NCBI GenBank assembly: GCA_963761525.1
Contig: CAVXHG010000008.1
Coordinates: forward strand, 1,426,001-1,490,000
Source: BOG-931 sp963761525
GTDB lineage: Bacteria; Pseudomonadota; Alphaproteobacteria; Rhizobiales; Xanthobacteraceae
Length of the DNA stretch: 64,000 bases
Reading direction: 5' to 3'
The notes beneath the pieces are model-generated. The model did not search any database and had not been told where the DNA came from. It saw only the letters and a program-made list of their open reading frames with translations. Of this stretch, positions 29,760 to 37,632 are shown piece after piece; position 1 is the first letter of the stretch, and each line of letters starts with the position of its first letter. The position numbers and the translations under genes were made by a program.

Positions 29760-31010
29760 ATGAGCGCGAACCCTGCGGCTTCGTTACACATACAGACGCC
29801 CGAAAAAATTACCACAGCCGAAAGTCCGGAGCGGACACCGCTGTGTTTCGTCGTCGATGGAGATGCCAGCATCCGGCATTTCCTCTCACTTGTGCTGCAC
29901 GGCGTTGGCGTCGATACCGAGGAACTGGCGCACGGCAATTCCGTTGAAGCAGCGCTGGACAAGCGCAAGCCTCACCTTATTTTTCTCAACATTGCGCTTA
30001 AATCATCTGAGGCAATCGAAACTGTGATTGCCCTCGGCCGCCGCGCTTATACCGGCCACGTCCAGCTTATGAGCGCTCGCGGCTCAGCGGTTCTGGCCCA
30101 CGTCAAAAGCATCGGCGAGCAACACCGGCTGCAAATGCTGCCGATCCTCAAGAAGCCGTTCGAAACGACTGCCATTCTCAAGATCATGCAAGAGCTCAAG
30201 CTCGGTGACCCGCCGTCGGTGGCCGGACGAATTGATCTCGAAGAGGCGCTGAATAAAAATTGGATCGAATTCTGGTACCAGCCGAAGATCGATCTACGCA
30301 AAAAGCAGCTCGCCGGCATTGAGGCTTTCGCGCGCGCGCGCCATCCGGCATACGGCGTCCTGCTGCCCGACGCATTCATGCCGGGCGCACGAGAGGCCGC
30401 TATAACGGCGTTGTCAGAACTCGCGTTGACGCAATCGCTCAACGCCAGCCGGAACTTCGCCAAGCTCGGCGTTAATCTGCGGCTCGCGGTCAACATTCCT
30501 GTCACCGCGCTGGTCAAGTTGCCCTTGATCGAAATCATTCAGGCCCACCGATCGAATTTTGAAAAATGGCCTGGCATGATCATCGATATTCCTGAAGAGC
30601 AAATCATCTCGGATATTGCGCTTGCGAACGAGATGTCCAAGAAACTTAAACCGCTCGACGTGCAACTGGCTGTCGATCATTTCGGACGCGGCTATGGATC
30701 ATTGGCGCGGCTGAAAGAATCGCCGTTCGCCGAGCTCAAACTAGACCGCGCTTTCGTCACCGATGCCGGCACCGACAAGGTCAACGCCCCGCTGTGCAAG
30801 TCGGTCATCGATCTCGCGCACAGTTTCGGGAGCGTCGCCGTCGCGATCGGGATCGAGAAAGCGTCCGATGCTTTGGCGTTGACCAGCATGGGGTGCGACC
30901 ATGGCCAGGGCTTCCTGCTCGGTCAACCGATGCCTGAGGAGCGCTTCATATCGTTGCTGCGGCAGCGCGCCATGCCGCAAGCGAAACGGGCTCCCGCGAA
31001 AGCCGTTTAG
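29760..31010 (+). CDS. Degenerate receiver-EAL protein
   Basis: Protein of 416 residues with an N-terminal receiver-like domain (about 27-145) and a C-terminal EAL-like domain (about 157-405). In the receiver the phospho-acceptor position is N77 (LIFLNIAL), although the acidic pair in VVDGD and a lysine in LKKPF remain. In the EAL domain the motif reads EAF (188-190), the metal-binding DDFGTG is DHFGRG (306-311), and AEGVE is AIGIE (362-366). It is therefore unlikely to be phosphorylated or to hydrolyse cyclic-di-GMP, and may bind a partner or the nucleotide. It is divergent from the ThDP operon with a 236-base interval. Confidence 0.85.
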   Translation: MSANPAASLHIQTPEKITTAESPERTPLCFVVDGDASIRHFLSLVLHGVGVDTEELAHGNSVEAALDKRKPHLIFLNIALKSSEAIETVIALGRRAYTGHVQLMSARGSAVLAHVKSIGEQHRLQMLPILKKPFETTAILKIMQELKLGDPPSVAGRIDLEEALNKNWIEFWYQPKIDLRKKQLAGIEAFARARHPAYGVLLPDAFMPGAREAAITALSELALTQSLNASRNFAKLGVNLRLAVNIPVTALVKLPLIEIIQAHRSNFEKWPGMIIDIPEEQIISDIALANEMSKKLKPLDVQLAVDHFGRGYGSLARLKESPFAELKLDRAFVTDAGTDKVNAPLCKSVIDLAHSFGSVAVAIGIEKASDALALTSMGCDHGQGFLLGQPMPEERFISLLRQRAMPQAKRAPAKAV

Positions 31011-31032
31011 GTGCAGCGCGTTTGACCCCCGA

Positions 31033-31338
31033 TTAGTGCGTCCAGGGACTGCGTCGGGTGTAAGAGAAATTATCGGCGTACGACATGCGCGCGCGCGTCG
31101 CCGGCTTGCTCTCGAAAACCTGGTAGGCAATGCCGTTGCGCTCGCAATAGGCGACGGCCTCCTCCTTGGTGTCGAATGACAAGCGCACCTGCTGCTTCAT
31201 ATCGCCGGAACTGGTCCAGCCCATCAGCGGCTCGACCATGCGCGGTTGTTCGGGCTCAAAATCGAGCATCCACTCCTTGGTCTTGGCAGTACCCGACTGC
31301 ATTGCAGTGCGCGCTGGCTTATAAATTCGGGCTGTCAT
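31033..31338 (-). CDS. NADH dehydrogenase accessory subunit, NDUFS4-like
   Basis: ETC complex I conserved-region protein of 101 residues, the alphaproteobacterial counterpart of mitochondrial NDUFS4, a peripheral subunit of complex I. The start MTARIYKPARTAMQSG and the tail ESKPATRARMSYADNF are characteristic. ATG 31338 is chosen because homologues start at MTARIYKP; an upstream in-frame start gives 15 extra residues without support. It is followed upstream by tRNA-Pro on the same strand. Confidence 0.9.
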   Translation of the reverse strand: MTARIYKPARTAMQSGTAKTKEWMLDFEPEQPRMVEPLMGWTSSGDMKQQVRLSFDTKEEAVAYCERNGIAYQVFESKPATRARMSYADNFSYTRRSPWTH

Positions 31339-31395
31339 TGACAATCTCGTCTGCCGCTTGAGCGGACCTATCCGCCGAAGCAAAGCCTGGGTGGC

Positions 31396-31472
31396 TGGTC
31401 GGGGCAGCAGGATTTGAACCTGCGACCTGTAGTACCCAAAACTACCGCGCTACCAGGCTGCGCCATACCCCG
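31396..31472 (-). tRNA. tRNA-Pro (anticodon TGG)
   Basis: Read on the minus strand, acceptor CGGGGTA pairs with TGCCCCG, the D-stem is GCGC/GCGC, and the anticodon stem GTAGT/ACTAC holds loop TTTGGGT with anticodon TGG. The T-arm GCAGG/CCTGC has loop TTCAAAT, and A plus encoded CCA end the gene. Confidence 0.97.
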
Positions 31473-31533
31473 CCTGTCGCGGCTCTGGATACATAATTCG
31501 GGTGTCGCCAGCAAGCTGCGCAAAACGGGCTGA

Positions 31534-31989
31534 TTAGTGGCTGTTACCAAAGATCGGGTTTATGACCTTGTCGCCAGCCTTAATGCCAAGTTCGCGTGCC
31601 GTCCCGCCGATCACCTCGAGCACAGCCCGAACCGGCGCCCCCGATGGCACAAGGTCGTCCGACATCGGCTTTGTGTTCTCGGCAACTCGCATAATGACGC
31701 CATCGTGACGAATAAAAATCATGTCGAGGGCGATGTAGGTGTTGTGCATCCAGAACGAGACCGGCTGATCGGTAAAAAAGTCGAACAGCATGCCTTGGCC
31801 TTGCGGAAGCTCCTTCCGGAACATCAGGCCGCGCTCTCGCTCCGGCTCGGTGGTCGCCATCTCGACGTTAAACGCATGCACGCCCGACCCGCTGACAATC
31901 TCAAGCGTGCTTTGTCCGGCAGCATGAACTGGCCCCGGGGAAGCGAAGCTAACGCCGACGAAAAGCAGCAACGCTGCCACAAGACGCAT
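31534..31989 (-). CDS. Exported DUF192 protein
   Basis: Secreted protein of 151 residues. A signal peptide (1-23, ending PVHAAG) is followed by a single DUF192 domain with RERGLMFRKELPQGQGMLF, FWMHNTYIALDMIFI and the ending LGIKAGDKVI. The family has no settled function. The start could also be GTG 32004, five codons upstream; neither has a strong ribosome site. It lies 41 bases after the double cold-shock gene. Confidence 0.88.
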   Translation of the reverse strand: MRLVAALLLFVGVSFASPGPVHAAGQSTLEIVSGSGVHAFNVEMATTEPERERGLMFRKELPQGQGMLFDFFTDQPVSFWMHNTYIALDMIFIRHDGVIMRVAENTKPMSDDLVPSGAPVRAVLEVIGGTARELGIKAGDKVINPIFGNSH

Positions 31990-32030
31990 CGCGAACGATC
32001 GCACGGGGATAACGGAGGAGACTATTCGGG

Positions 32031-32627
32031 CTAGTGGGACGTAGGCCCCAGCGATCCGCTTTCGGGATGCACTTCCGCTGCCATAAGCCCTTTCGGTCCC
32101 GGGCCGAACCGGACCAGAATGAACTGGCCGGGCCGTAGTTCGGTCATACCGAACCGGCGCAGCGTTTCCATGTGAACGAAGATGTCCGGCGTACCGTCGC
32201 CGCGCGTCACGAAGCCAAAACCGCGAAGCCGATTGAACCATTTTACCTGTGCCCGTTCGAGACCACTCGTCGCGGTCACAGTAACATGGGTTCGCGGCGG
32301 CGGCATCTGGGCCGGATGGATCGCGGTCGATTCATCCATCGAGAGAACGCGAAAGGCTTGCAGGCCCCTGGGCCTATTCAGCACTTCACAGACTATACGA
32401 GCGCCCTCATAAGCGGTCTGGTAGCCGTCGCGACGCAGGCAGGTCACGTGCAACAGCACGTCAGCCATGCCGTTGTCTGGAATGATGAAGCCATAACCCT
32501 TGGCGACATCAAACCATTTGATGGCACCGGAAACTTCGATGACGCTCGCCGCCAACTCATTACTGAGATCGACATCGGGTCCGAGTCCCGGGTTAGTTGA
32601 TTTTTGTTCGATCCCGTCCGACGCCAT
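32031..32627 (-). CDS. Double cold-shock-domain protein
   Basis: Nucleic-acid-binding protein of 198 residues with two cold-shock domains, about 31-98 and 124-190. The first has GAIKWFDVAKGYGFI, the second AQVKWFNRLRGFGFV then PDIFVHMETL, so the RNP1 motif is complete in both while RNP2 in the first is altered (ADVLLHV). Two-domain Csp proteins of this size are usual in Hyphomicrobiales. It probably binds single-stranded RNA or DNA. Upstream partner in the same strand group with DUF192 and tRNA-Pro. Confidence 0.92.
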   Translation of the reverse strand: MASDGIEQKSTNPGLGPDVDLSNELAASVIEVSGAIKWFDVAKGYGFIIPDNGMADVLLHVTCLRRDGYQTAYEGARIVCEVLNRPRGLQAFRVLSMDESTAIHPAQMPPPRTHVTVTATSGLERAQVKWFNRLRGFGFVTRGDGTPDIFVHMETLRRFGMTELRPGQFILVRFGPGPKGLMAAEVHPESGSLGPTSH

Positions 32628-32835
32628 GACGCCGAGGCCGCCACTTCTGTGCTGGCGCCCCGCGCGGGCGCATCACGAATCTCTGAAGTGAAGATAACAC
32701 TCGCCATTCATCGGGAAAGCACAAAAATGCAACAGTGGATGAAAAGCCGCAAATCCTGTGAACAAAGTCGCTCAATGAACGATGAAAGGCGCAAGCACCG
32801 TACCGATGTCCTGACGCACGACGAGATCGGCGATC

Positions 32836-33534
32836 TCATCGAACTCGGTCGAACTCGCGATTGATAATGACTAATCGGGCGCCGTTGCGTTTCGCCATCA
32901 ACGGGAAGCCGGCAGCAGGCCAGACCAGGAGCGAAGAACCGATCGCCAGAAATAAATCGCAAGCAAGTGCAAGGTCCTGCGCGCGTTGCATTGCGGTATC
33001 GGGCATCGCCTGACCGAACGATACGGTCGCGGTTTTGATGTAGCCGCCACAGTGGCAGTCCGGCGCACATCCGTTGGCAGCCTCCATCCGCGACCGCACC
33101 CACGGCAGCTCGTAACGCTCGCTGCAGTCGAGGCACGTGGCGTAGGTCGTGTTGCCATGCAATTCGACGACGTCGGCCGGGGAAAAGCCTGACATCTGGT
33201 GTAGATTATCGATGTTCTGGGTGATGATCGCCGGCACTTTCCCGGCGCGGTAGAGGCTGGCGAGCGCACGATGACCACGTCCCGGCCGGGCGTCGCCGAA
33301 CTCATCAGCCATGGCAAAGCGCCGCCGCCAGGATTCGTTGCGCGCCTCCTGGCTCGCCACGAACTCATCGAATGGGATCGGCTTGTTCTTGGTCCAGAGA
33401 CCGCCGGGGGATCGGAAGTCAGGGATGCCACACTCGGTGGAAATGCCGGCACCGGTGAACGGAACCACGACTTTGGCTTCACCTAACAGATCGTCGAGAC
33501 TTGCCATCGCAGTATTCAGGTCGGGCGCGATCAT
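32836..33534 (-). CDS. cobB: NAD-dependent protein deacylase (sirtuin), C-terminus frameshifted
   Basis: Sirtuin of 232 residues as read. NAD-binding GAGISTECGIPDFRSPGGLW is near 28-47, catalytic motifs are TQNIDNLHQ and ELHGN, and zinc cysteines are in CLDC and CAPDCHC. The frame ends early at INREFDRVR. The +1 frame continues with EFDEIADLVVRQDIG and a natural stop at 32772-32774, giving the usual family ending. A 10-base near-repeat, TCGAACTCGG then TCGAACTCGC, sits at the break (about 32840-32859). The last strand of the Rossmann fold and its tail would be lost, so activity may be affected. Confidence 0.88.
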   Translation of the reverse strand: MIAPDLNTAMASLDDLLGEAKVVVPFTGAGISTECGIPDFRSPGGLWTKNKPIPFDEFVASQEARNESWRRRFAMADEFGDARPGRGHRALASLYRAGKVPAIITQNIDNLHQMSGFSPADVVELHGNTTYATCLDCSERYELPWVRSRMEAANGCAPDCHCGGYIKTATVSFGQAMPDTAMQRAQDLALACDLFLAIGSSLLVWPAAGFPLMAKRNGARLVIINREFDRVR

Positions 33535-33603
33535 CTTTCTAACCCCGAACGCATTGTCCTACAGTAAGTAAAGTATAGTCCGGCGAACCAATGAGGTCTC
33601 ACC

Positions 33604-34056
33604 ATGCGGTATCTGCACACTATGTTGCGCGTGCGCAATCTCGACGCCGCGCTCGATTTCTATTGCAAAGGCCTCGGCCTGACCGAAGTTCGCCGGCGGG
33701 TCGACGAGAAAAACAAGTACACCCTCGTGTTCCTGGCCGCGGCGGCCGACGACGGACTGGTCGCCAATGGGCCGCCGACGCGGCAGGCTCCGCTGATCGA
33801 ATTGACATATAACTGGAACGCTGAGGATTACGGCGAGGCCCGTTACTTCGGGCACCTCGCCTACGAGGTCGACGATATTTACGCTCTATGCGAGCGGATG
33901 ATGAAGGCGGGCATAACCATCAACCGGCCGCCACGCGACGGCAATATGGCCTTCGTGCGGTCGCCCGATAAACACTCGATCGAGCTATTGCAAAAGGGTA
34001 ATCCGCTGCCGCCGAAGGAACCCTGGGTCTCGATGCCCAATACCGGCCATTGGTAG
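33604..34056 (+). CDS. gloA: Glyoxalase I-like VOC protein
   Basis: Lactoylglutathione-lyase-like protein of 150 residues, expected to isomerise the methylglyoxal-glutathione hemithioacetal. The typical opening RYLHTMLRVRNLDAALDFY, a metal Glu in APLIELTYNW, His in GHLAYEVDDIYA and the C-terminal Glu in SPDKHSIELLQ match the four metal ligands of the family. It is divergent from the sirtuin gene with 69 bases between starts. Confidence 0.9.
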   Translation: MRYLHTMLRVRNLDAALDFYCKGLGLTEVRRRVDEKNKYTLVFLAAAADDGLVANGPPTRQAPLIELTYNWNAEDYGEARYFGHLAYEVDDIYALCERMMKAGITINRPPRDGNMAFVRSPDKHSIELLQKGNPLPPKEPWVSMPNTGHW

Positions 34057-34135
34057 CCGCCGCGGAGGTTGCTTGCCGCAAGCAACCCCTTTATATGTCC
34101 GCGCATTCACGGTCGCGCGTATCCATTGCTTTTTA

Positions 34136-34211
34136 GCGCCCTTCGTCTAGCGGCCTAGGACACCGCCCTTTCACGGCGGTAACACGGGTTCGATTCCCGT
34201 AGGGCGCGCCA
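34136..34211 (+). tRNA. tRNA-Glu (anticodon TTC)
   Basis: Acceptor GCGCCCT pairs with AGGGCGC. The anticodon stem CCGCC/GGCGG holds loop CTTTCAC with anticodon TTC. The T-arm ACGGG/CCCGT has loop TTCGATT, followed by G and encoded CCA. The 2 kb of decayed sequence that begins right after it suggests an integration site. Confidence 0.97.
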
Positions 34212-34502
34212 CAATTTCAATGACTTAGATCCAGAAAACAACGGCAGCCAAGCCTGCCAGGTTTTGCGCTCCTGGAACGGCACCTCTAGGTCTAGTGCGG
34301 AAACGCCTCACCTTTCACTGAGGACGATTTTCCCGTAGCACAACACGCGAAACCTCGCCAGCGCTACGGCGCACCAAAGGCCCCGAGGATTATGACGGTC
34401 TTTGTTACGCGGCCGTCCTAAATTGCCGGTGTTGAGGCAAATACCACACGCGAATTGCGTGAAGCGCAGGATAGGATTGGCTTGGGAGCGAGAGTCTGAG
34501 CG
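34212..34502. other. Gene-poor interval after tRNA-Glu
   Basis: No complete gene is seen. The last 54 bases before a TGA at 34497-34499 can be read as TRELREAQDRIGLGARV in the same frame as the following GIY-YIG gene, perhaps the end of a lost upstream gene. Nothing else is recognisable. Confidence 0.5.
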
Positions 34503-34973
34503 ATAGACCCGAAATTCGCAACGCTGGTTGAGACCCTAGCGCCCAAACTTGAGCAGTTACTCGCGCTGCCGCCCCTCTCCGACGGGGTGCTACCCCGCGA
34601 TATGCCGAGGTCCGGCGTTTATCTTTTTACCGAAGCTGGACGACTCCTGTACGTGGGACGATCAAACGTCCTACGCGGTAGGCATGGCCGCCATTGCCGC
34701 CCGGGAGCGACTCACCGTCAAGCCGCCTTCGCGTTTCAGTTCGCTCGGGAGGTCACCGGCCGGACCGTTGTCACCTATCGTGCAGGGGAAGGCAGCCGCG
34801 ACGGTTTGATGCTCGATCCGGCCTTCGCGGCCGCTTTCACAGCGGCTAAGGAGCGCATCCGGAAAATGGAATATCGTTACGTGGAGGAAACGGATCAGAA
34901 CCGTCAGGCGCTGCTAGAAATCTATTGCGCGGTCGTGCTCGCAACGCCCTACAACGACTTTGGTACGCATTAG
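34503..34973 (+). CDS. GIY-YIG nuclease-domain protein without a normal start codon
   Basis: Single-domain GIY-YIG protein. The nuclease signature is SGVYLFTEAGRLLYVGRSNVLRGRHGRH, ending with the family tail RQALLEIYCAVVLATPYNDF (quoted in parts, seen at about 34600-34965). Family-like sequence begins before the first ATG or GTG: DPKFATLVETLAPKLEQLL is encoded from 34506, directly after an ATA where an ATG is expected. The nearest usual start is GTG 34587, which still covers the whole nuclease domain (128 residues) but drops 28 residues. A lost ATG (ATG to ATA) or use of ATA as start are both possible. Confidence 0.75.
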   Translation: MDPKFATLVETLAPKLEQLLALPPLSDGVLPRDMPRSGVYLFTEAGRLLYVGRSNVLRGRHGRHCRPGATHRQAAFAFQFAREVTGRTVVTYRAGEGSRDGLMLDPAFAAAFTAAKERIRKMEYRYVEETDQNRQALLEIYCAVVLATPYNDFGTH

Positions 34974-34976
34974 ACG

Positions 34977-35385
34977 ATGTGGAAGCTTCCAACCCTTCTG
35001 ATCTTGGCGATCATATCGGTTTCTGAAACCGCATTCTCTTACAATTTAAATGCGCCAACCCCACAATGCCCGCAATGGACATAATCGCGGGGTGCACTCA
35101 AAGTCTGTCTGAAGAACCAAGAGATGCCCAAGCGTACGCTAGTGCGAACAGGCACGATCAAAGACAGCGACATTTCACGTCTTGGCTGATGGCTCAAAAT
35201 CGGAATTGCCAACATTCACAATCAGATCGTTAAGGGTTGGCGACAAGGTTGTTGAAAACGTTAAAGGCAGCGTTGCAACAGCCCAGGGGCCTCTGCTCCT
35301 AGGCCAATCATTTCTTCAGCGCTTCAAGTCGTGGTCTATCGACAATACGAAGCATGAACTTCTTCTCGAACCTAGCAGTCCGTGA
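34977..35385 (+). pseudogene. Remnant of secreted retropepsin-like aspartic protease
   Basis: Three pieces in changing frames. At 34977 an ATG opens a signal-peptide-like sequence (MWKLPTLLILAIIS) ending at a TAA after 34 codons. Around 35139-35174 a frame reads TLVRTGTIKDSD. From about 35176 another frame reads HVLADGSKSELPTF, then GPLLLGQSFLQRFKSWSIDN, the C-terminal half of the clan AA single-domain protease. The catalytic DSGA segment is absent. The last break again fits one extra base. Not functional. Confidence 0.7.
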
Positions 35386-35613
35386 AAGCCCCCTCGATAG
35401 GCCTGATGACAGTGACAGGCTTTGTATGGAAGTCGGCTCTGAAACACCGCGACGTTCGAGTGCACCAAGTGCAGTTATATAGAGACGTTTTACGTTTCCT
35501 ATGATGAGTGAAGGGATAGGCGGCCTCGCCATACATCACATCATCGCCGCACCCCTGGTTCCCATTTCCCTAAGCCGAGTATCATCACCTCAAAACGTGC
35601 TAAAGCTACGACC

Positions 35614-35877
35614 ATGGCTTTCCGTTTCGCATGCGGACTCTTCATTATCGTCGCGATGACGTCGGGTGCGGGTACGTCAAAAGCGACGGCACAGACCCTG
35701 ACCGACCCAAACTCGGGAACGAAGAATACGCAACTGCCGGCCTCCAAATCGGCTGGAACAAAACAACCGCAAGCTTGCCCGGAATTCGGTGCCGGCTTTG
35801 TGCGAATGCCGGGCAGCGACACCTGCATCAAGATTGGCGGCTCGGTTGACGTCGACGTGGTTGGCCGCAACCACTGA
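35614..35877 (+). CDS. Small exported porin-N-terminus-like protein
   Basis: Protein of 87 residues. A signal peptide (about 1-26, ending KATAQT) is followed by a threonine/serine-rich spacer and then CPEFGAGFVRMPGSDTCIKIGGSVDVDV, here quoted as CPEFGAGFVRMPG and DTCIKIGGSVDV. That block is the first strand and cysteine pair of alphaproteobacterial porins. The stop follows soon, so this is either a truncated porin or a small stand-alone family member. Ribosome site is weak. It lies in the decayed interval after tRNA-Glu. Confidence 0.6.
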   Translation: MAFRFACGLFIIVAMTSGAGTSKATAQTLTDPNSGTKNTQLPASKSAGTKQPQACPEFGAGFVRMPGSDTCIKIGGSVDVDVVGRNH

Positions 35878-36307
35878 CTCAATCAGATGGCGCGGAATGA
35901 TAAAGGTGCCGCCAAAGCCGGCGCCCTTACCTGTTGTCGGCAGACCTGCCGCTACATACCGGCGTTGATCTCGGTTCGCTAGGCCGCAGCGATGCCCGCA
36001 TTGGTCTCGGTATCCGCCTCGTCGTTCTGCTCCTGCGCCGCCGTGGGAAAATCCCCGAACGCACTGACAAAAACTTATTCCCCACAGCTTAGCGTTTGGC
36101 GGTCGCGAAATTAATTCGCGTCCAAACTGGTGAGCTGATACCGCGAAAATTTGCGACAAATTTGTCGGGCGAGAGTACGACAGTTCTGTTGCGTCGCACC
36201 AAATTGATCCGCCAAAATTCCGCACGTACGAACGCAAATGGTCACGGGGAAGCCACAGATTTCATCTATTTCCTGAATAGCGAGAGGGGTGGATTAGGGA
36301 GGAGACT
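35878..36307. other. Interval with no recognisable gene
   Basis: About 430 bases. Only short frames without family features occur on both strands. A strong AGGGAGGAG ribosome site at the right end belongs to the zinc-ribbon gene starting at 36308. Confidence 0.6.
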
Positions 36308-36517
36308 ATGGCTCTGCACATTGAGGCAAAAGCTGGCGCCCGATTGGCCACTCACAAGAGCAATAATTGTCCGCAATGCAGCGCGTCGTTGCTGGCACCA
36401 AGCTGGTCGGAGCATTTCAGCGAGCGTTGCGTGCGTCACACCTGGTCGTGCGATACGTGCGGTTACGAGTTCGAGACCGCGGTTTTCTTTCCGGCACTGG
36501 AGCAAGCCGCCGCATAG
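36308..36517 (+). CDS. Small zinc-ribbon protein
   Basis: Protein of 69 residues with two CxxC knuckles, CPQC near 22-25 and CDTCGYEFE near 48-56, plus a third cysteine in ERCVRHTW. This is the pattern of a single zinc ribbon. The AGGGAGGAG site five bases before ATG is the best ribosome site in the neighbourhood. Its last 55 bases overlap the 3' end of the convergent epmB gene. No known function; a nucleic-acid or protein-binding role is only a guess. Confidence 0.75.
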   Translation: MALHIEAKAGARLATHKSNNCPQCSASLLAPSWSEHFSERCVRHTWSCDTCGYEFETAVFFPALEQAAA

Positions 36518-37539
36518 GCGTGCCGCCGCCCGTTAAAATCCTCGACCACGCTACAATCTGCGCTCAGGTAATTCGGCCCGATCGGCGATTTGCCAAAACC
36601 GCCGGGAATATCGAGCACATAGGCCGGCTGGCACAGACCTGAAGTGCGGCCGTGCAGCTCTCGCATCAAAGCCTGACCTTCGGCGATGCCGGTACGCAAA
36701 TGGGCTGTACCCGGCGCGAGGTCTGCATGGTGCAAATAGTAGGGCTTGATCCGGCTTTCCACGAGCTTGCGCATGAGCGCGCCGAGGGTTTCGGCGTCGT
36801 CGTTGACGCCCCGCAAGAGCACCGATTGCGAAAGCATCGGGATGCCGGCGTCGATGAAACGCGCGCACGCGGCGCGCACTTTGGCGCTCAATTCGCGCGG
36901 GTGATTGGTATGCAGCACCACGAAGGTTGCTTTCTCCCGCACCCGCAGCGCACGCACCAGCGTAGGGGTAATTTTTTCCGGTGCTGCCACGGGAAGGCGC
37001 GTATGCACCCGGATGACTTTCACATGCGCGATGGCGGTAAGCCGCGTCACTACGTCCTTTAGCCGCCGCGCCGACAGCATCAGTGGATCCCCACCGGTAA
37101 GAATGATTTCCCAGATTTGCGGCGAGCGGCGAATGTAGTCGAGCGCATTGTCGAGTGCGGAGGGCGAAAGTGCGCCCTGCCCCGGCCCGACCATCTCGCG
37201 CCGGAAACAGAACCGGCAATAGACTGCGCAGACATTGACCAGCTTCAGCAATGCGCGATCGGGATAGCGATGGACAATCCCCTCGACCGGACTGTGGGCA
37301 TCGTCACCAATCGGATCGGGACTCTCTTCCGGAGCGATGACCAGTTCGCGCGTATCGGGGATGAATTGCCGCGCGATCGGATCGAATTGATCGGTGGGAT
37401 CGATCAACTCGGTTATGGCCGGCGTTATCGACACCGCATAGCGTGCCGCAACTTGCTCCAGCGAGCGCAGCCGGTCACGCCCGATAAGTTTCGCGGCTGC
37501 AAGATCGCGGGGCGTGCGCAATACTTTTGGTGCGGTCAT
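36463..37539 (-). CDS. epmB: EF-P (R)-beta-lysine-forming aminomutase
   Basis: Radical-SAM lysine 2,3-aminomutase-like protein of 358 residues that makes (R)-beta-lysine for modification of EF-P. The iron-sulfur cluster cysteines are C104, C108 and C111 in CAVYCRFCF. Further family blocks are ILTGGDPLML, HTNHPREL and YYLHHADLAPGTAH. The partner epmA and efp are 2-3 kb away, with a ThDP-enzyme gene set between. Convergent overlap of 55 bases with the zinc-ribbon gene. Confidence 0.92.
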   Translation of the reverse strand: MTAPKVLRTPRDLAAAKLIGRDRLRSLEQVAARYAVSITPAITELIDPTDQFDPIARQFIPDTRELVIAPEESPDPIGDDAHSPVEGIVHRYPDRALLKLVNVCAVYCRFCFRREMVGPGQGALSPSALDNALDYIRRSPQIWEIILTGGDPLMLSARRLKDVVTRLTAIAHVKVIRVHTRLPVAAPEKITPTLVRALRVREKATFVVLHTNHPRELSAKVRAACARFIDAGIPMLSQSVLLRGVNDDAETLGALMRKLVESRIKPYYLHHADLAPGTAHLRTGIAEGQALMRELHGRTSGLCQPAYVLDIPGGFGKSPIGPNYLSADCSVVEDFNGRRHAYAAACSSAGKKTAVSNS

Positions 37540-37632
37540 GGACGGCCTCGATTTAAGGAAACAAGACCCTTATGCTAATGGACTGCTTTGCTAGCAAGTT
37601 CAGCCAATGTGGGCACACGTAGGGACGGAAAA

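Noticed and set aside
35677..36237. Minus-strand open frame of 186 codons in the gene-poor zone
   Set aside because: No domain, no ribosome site and it overlaps the small porin-like gene; treated as chance.
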